Assembly (NCBI GenBank): GCA_031553705.1
Contig: JAVBLD010000009.1
Location: forward strand, 1 to 54,995
Length of the DNA stretch: 54,995 bases
Source of the DNA: JAVBLD01 sp031553705
Lineage (GTDB): Bacteria; Bacteroidota; Bacteroidia; Bacteroidales; Marinifilaceae
Direction of reading: 5' to 3'
The notes under the pieces are model-generated. The model saw only the letters and a program-made list of their open reading frames with translations, made no database searches and had not been told where the DNA came from. The stretch's first letter is position 1. Every line of letters starts with the position of its first letter. The translations under genes and the position numbers were made by a program. Shown piece after piece: positions 53,487 to 54,995 of this stretch.

Positions 53487-53494
53487 TACCTTTG
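53487..53494 (+). promoter_or_regulatory. -7 box of the TlpA-like gene
   Basis: TACCTTTG at 53487-53494 is a consensus match. The TTTTG upstream at 53465-53469 gives a slightly short spacer of 17. Confidence 0.6.
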
Positions 53495-53532
53495 TAGCTA
53501 TTAACTTTTATCACACTTTTTAAGAATAAGCT

Positions 53533-54630
53533 ATGAAGAAACTCTTATTAACCGCAGCAGCGATAGGTTTAATCCTGTCGGCATGCAAAACAACCCCGAA
53601 ATACACAATTACGGGGACCATCGCAGATGGAGAACAAACAGGGACCGTTTATCTGTTGACTTTCCATGAAAGAACAGCCGATACGATTGCAAAAGCTCCG
53701 ATTATAGACGGGAAATTTTCTATTACAGGAACAGCCGATAGTATAACAAATGCATATTTAGTTGTTTCAGGAAATAGAAACAGATTTCCTATCTTCTTGG
53801 AAAATCTTCCGTTTACCGCTTCTATTAATATCAAAAATCCGGGACAAACCCTGATTGAAGGAAGCGAAACCCAAAAACTAATGAGCCAGTTTGCGGTAAT
53901 CCGGCGGGACGGTATGCAGGAGCAAATGCCGTTGCATAAAGAATATCAGGACGCCGATCAAGCAAAAGATGAAACAAAAATGAAAGAGATCATTGCAAAG
54001 TTTGAGGCAATCTCTGCAGCAACAGCAGCAAAAGAAGATGAGCTCCTGAAAGCAAATCCTGATACTTATGCCGCAGCTTACTTCCTTTCCAGCAGAATGC
54101 ATTCGTTTAAATATGATGAACTGGTAGCCAAATATGAACTGCTTGGAGCCAATGCAAAAGCTACCCGGATGGGAAAAGATATTGCCCAAAGAATTGAAAA
54201 ACTTGCCGTAGTCGCTGTAGGCCAAAAAGCTCCGGACTTTACGATGAATACGCCGGAAAGCCAACTGTTATCGCTCTATGATTTGAAAGGGAAAATTAAA
54301 ATCATCGATTTCTGGGCTTCATGGTGCGGCCCATGCCGTGGGGAAAACCCGCATGTAGTAGCGATTTATAAAAAATATCATCCCAAAGGACTCGAAATCC
54401 TGGGAGTATCTTTGGATCAGGATAAAGAGGCATGGATCAATGCCATTAAAGACGACCAGCTGACATGGAGTCATGTTTCCGACTTACAGCTATGGAACAA
54501 TGCAGCAGCTAAATTATACTGCGTAAGTTCTATTCCTCACATGCTTATTTTAGATGAGAATAATACCATCATAGCAAAAGATTTGAGAGGAGATGCATTG
54601 GAAGCAAAAATTGCCGAATTGTTACCATAA
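53533..54630 (+). CDS. TlpA-like thiol-disulfide oxidoreductase with DUF4369 domain
   Basis: This 365-residue lipoprotein has its Cys in LILSACK. A DUF4369 domain covers residues about 25-120 (YTITGTIADGE). A helical linker follows, and then a thioredoxin/AhpC-TSA domain from about 225 with the active site WASWCGPCRG (Cys265, Cys268). The cis-proline is in SSIPHML. Proteins of this form are common in Bacteroidetes and act as periplasmic reductants. It has its own promoter and terminator. Confidence 0.94.
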   Translation: MKKLLLTAAAIGLILSACKTTPKYTITGTIADGEQTGTVYLLTFHERTADTIAKAPIIDGKFSITGTADSITNAYLVVSGNRNRFPIFLENLPFTASINIKNPGQTLIEGSETQKLMSQFAVIRRDGMQEQMPLHKEYQDADQAKDETKMKEIIAKFEAISAATAAKEDELLKANPDTYAAAYFLSSRMHSFKYDELVAKYELLGANAKATRMGKDIAQRIEKLAVVAVGQKAPDFTMNTPESQLLSLYDLKGKIKIIDFWASWCGPCRGENPHVVAIYKKYHPKGLEILGVSLDQDKEAWINAIKDDQLTWSHVSDLQLWNNAAAKLYCVSSIPHMLILDENNTIIAKDLRGDALEAKIAELLP

Positions 54631-54648
54631 TTAACTCATTCAGATATA

Positions 54649-54689
54649 AAGAAGAGGGGGCCGGCTTATCGGTTCCCTCTTCTTTTTTT
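54649..54689 (+). terminator. Terminator after the TlpA-like gene
   Basis: The stem AAGAAGAGGG/CCCTCTTCTT (54649-54658 with 54675-54684) is extended inward by GGCCG/CGGTT and followed by seven T. Confidence 0.9.
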
Positions 54690-54835
54690 GTATATTTGTA
54701 ACAGTCGGAAGATAATAAATTGACTGTAAACAGATTGAGAAGCCTTCGCGTGAAAAACGGCAATGGATAGGTACAAGAGAAAGTGTTTAGATACACTTAG
54801 TTTTTCATGCTTTCAAATAACTCTGTTTCTGTGTG

Positions 54836-54843
54836 CAAAGATA
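54836..54843 (-). promoter_or_regulatory. Minus-strand -7 box without a clear gene
   Basis: On the minus strand this reads TATCTTTG followed by C. The predicted transcript would run left from about 54829 through a 3-codon frame (Met-Lys-Asn at 54808-54797) and a 6-bp hairpin AAGTGT/ACACTT at 54781-54798. No longer convincing gene is seen before the terminator at 54649-54689. The stretch 54690-54955 is otherwise empty as far as I can see. Confidence 0.4.
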
Positions 54844-54930
54844 GTAATAGTTCATCAATAAGCAAGAATGTTTCAGATATCTTCTGCATGCCATAGTAGT
54901 TCCCGGCGGCTTTAAATTCCTCTCCCCTTT

Positions 54931-54963
54931 TTCGGCATTTTCGGAAAACAATAAGTATATTTG
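54931..54963 (+). promoter_or_regulatory. Promoter pointing off the right edge
   Basis: TTCG (54931-54934), a 21-base spacer and TATATTTG (54956-54963) fit the Bacteroidetes promoter. An ATG at 54988-54990 might be the start of the next gene, which lies outside the window. Confidence 0.5.
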
Positions 54964-54995
54964 CATATTAGAACATAAGAGCGGCTTATGCCGTT

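Noticed and set aside
1..54995. CRISPR array or defence island
   Set aside because: No regularly spaced repeats and no cas, restriction or toxin-antitoxin genes were seen.

Overview
The window looks like a chromosomal segment of an anaerobic member of the Bacteroidales. Three observations support this. Promoters repeatedly show the Bacteroidetes form TTTG-N19-21-TAnnTTTG (for example 21042-21072 and 43756-43786). The gene content is typical of the order: fimbrillin-type lipoproteins, DUF3575, DUF4270, fused FeoA-FeoB, and TlpA/DUF4369. Good Shine-Dalgarno sequences are scarce. I cannot name a genus from the sequence alone.

Layout. 1-2822 holds glnS and a YitT-family membrane gene (minus strand). 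2975-6399 holds a putative porin and an MltF-like lytic transglycosylase (plus). 6679-7416 is an unrecognised helical protein. 7503-10958 is an iron/metal operon (minus): fused FeoAB, a 51-residue Cys-rich FeoB-associated protein, and a zinc-type CDF exporter joined to it by an ATGA overlap. 11092-12591 is a HydG-type radical SAM enzyme. 12819-18609 is a complete sufB-C-D-S-E-T iron-sulfur assembly operon (minus). 18812-20859 holds thiL, a hypothetical gene and a convergent RRM protein. A tRNA-Phe lies at 21090-21162.

21624-31198 is a seven-gene type V pilus (fimbrillin) operon: a DUF3575 barrel, a DUF5119 lipoprotein, four fimbrillin-like lipoproteins and a 918-residue DUF4906-type tip candidate. 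It has its own promoter and a closing hairpin. 31383-33255 is lemA with two TPM-domain genes. 33353-42118 is mixed housekeeping: FadL-type porin, S4 RNA-binding protein, Gfo/Idh/MocA oxidoreductase, SRPBCC protein, glycosyltransferases, OmpH/Skp, an ECF sigma factor and a PPi-type phosphofructokinase. 42378-45319 holds mpl and a TrpB2-type tryptophan synthase beta chain. 45601-47297 is a decayed patch with an RHS fragment and an N-terminally truncated IS110 transposase. 47303-54630 holds envelope genes: TPR protein, Kelch-like lipoprotein, DUF4270 lipoprotein, barrel protein and a TlpA-like oxidoreductase.

The most striking element is between mpl and trpB2 (43756-43944). It reads as a complete ribosome-mediated tryptophan attenuator: a Bacteroidetes promoter, a 25-codon leader peptide with Trp-Trp-Trp-Tyr, a pause hairpin, an antiterminator and a perfect 11-bp terminator followed by seven T. 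Other points of note are a HydG in which one cysteine of the expected auxiliary-cluster motif is glycine, a shared arginine site in five successive pilus lipoproteins, a duplicated C-terminal module in the pilus tip candidate, and dyad symmetries centred on several promoters.
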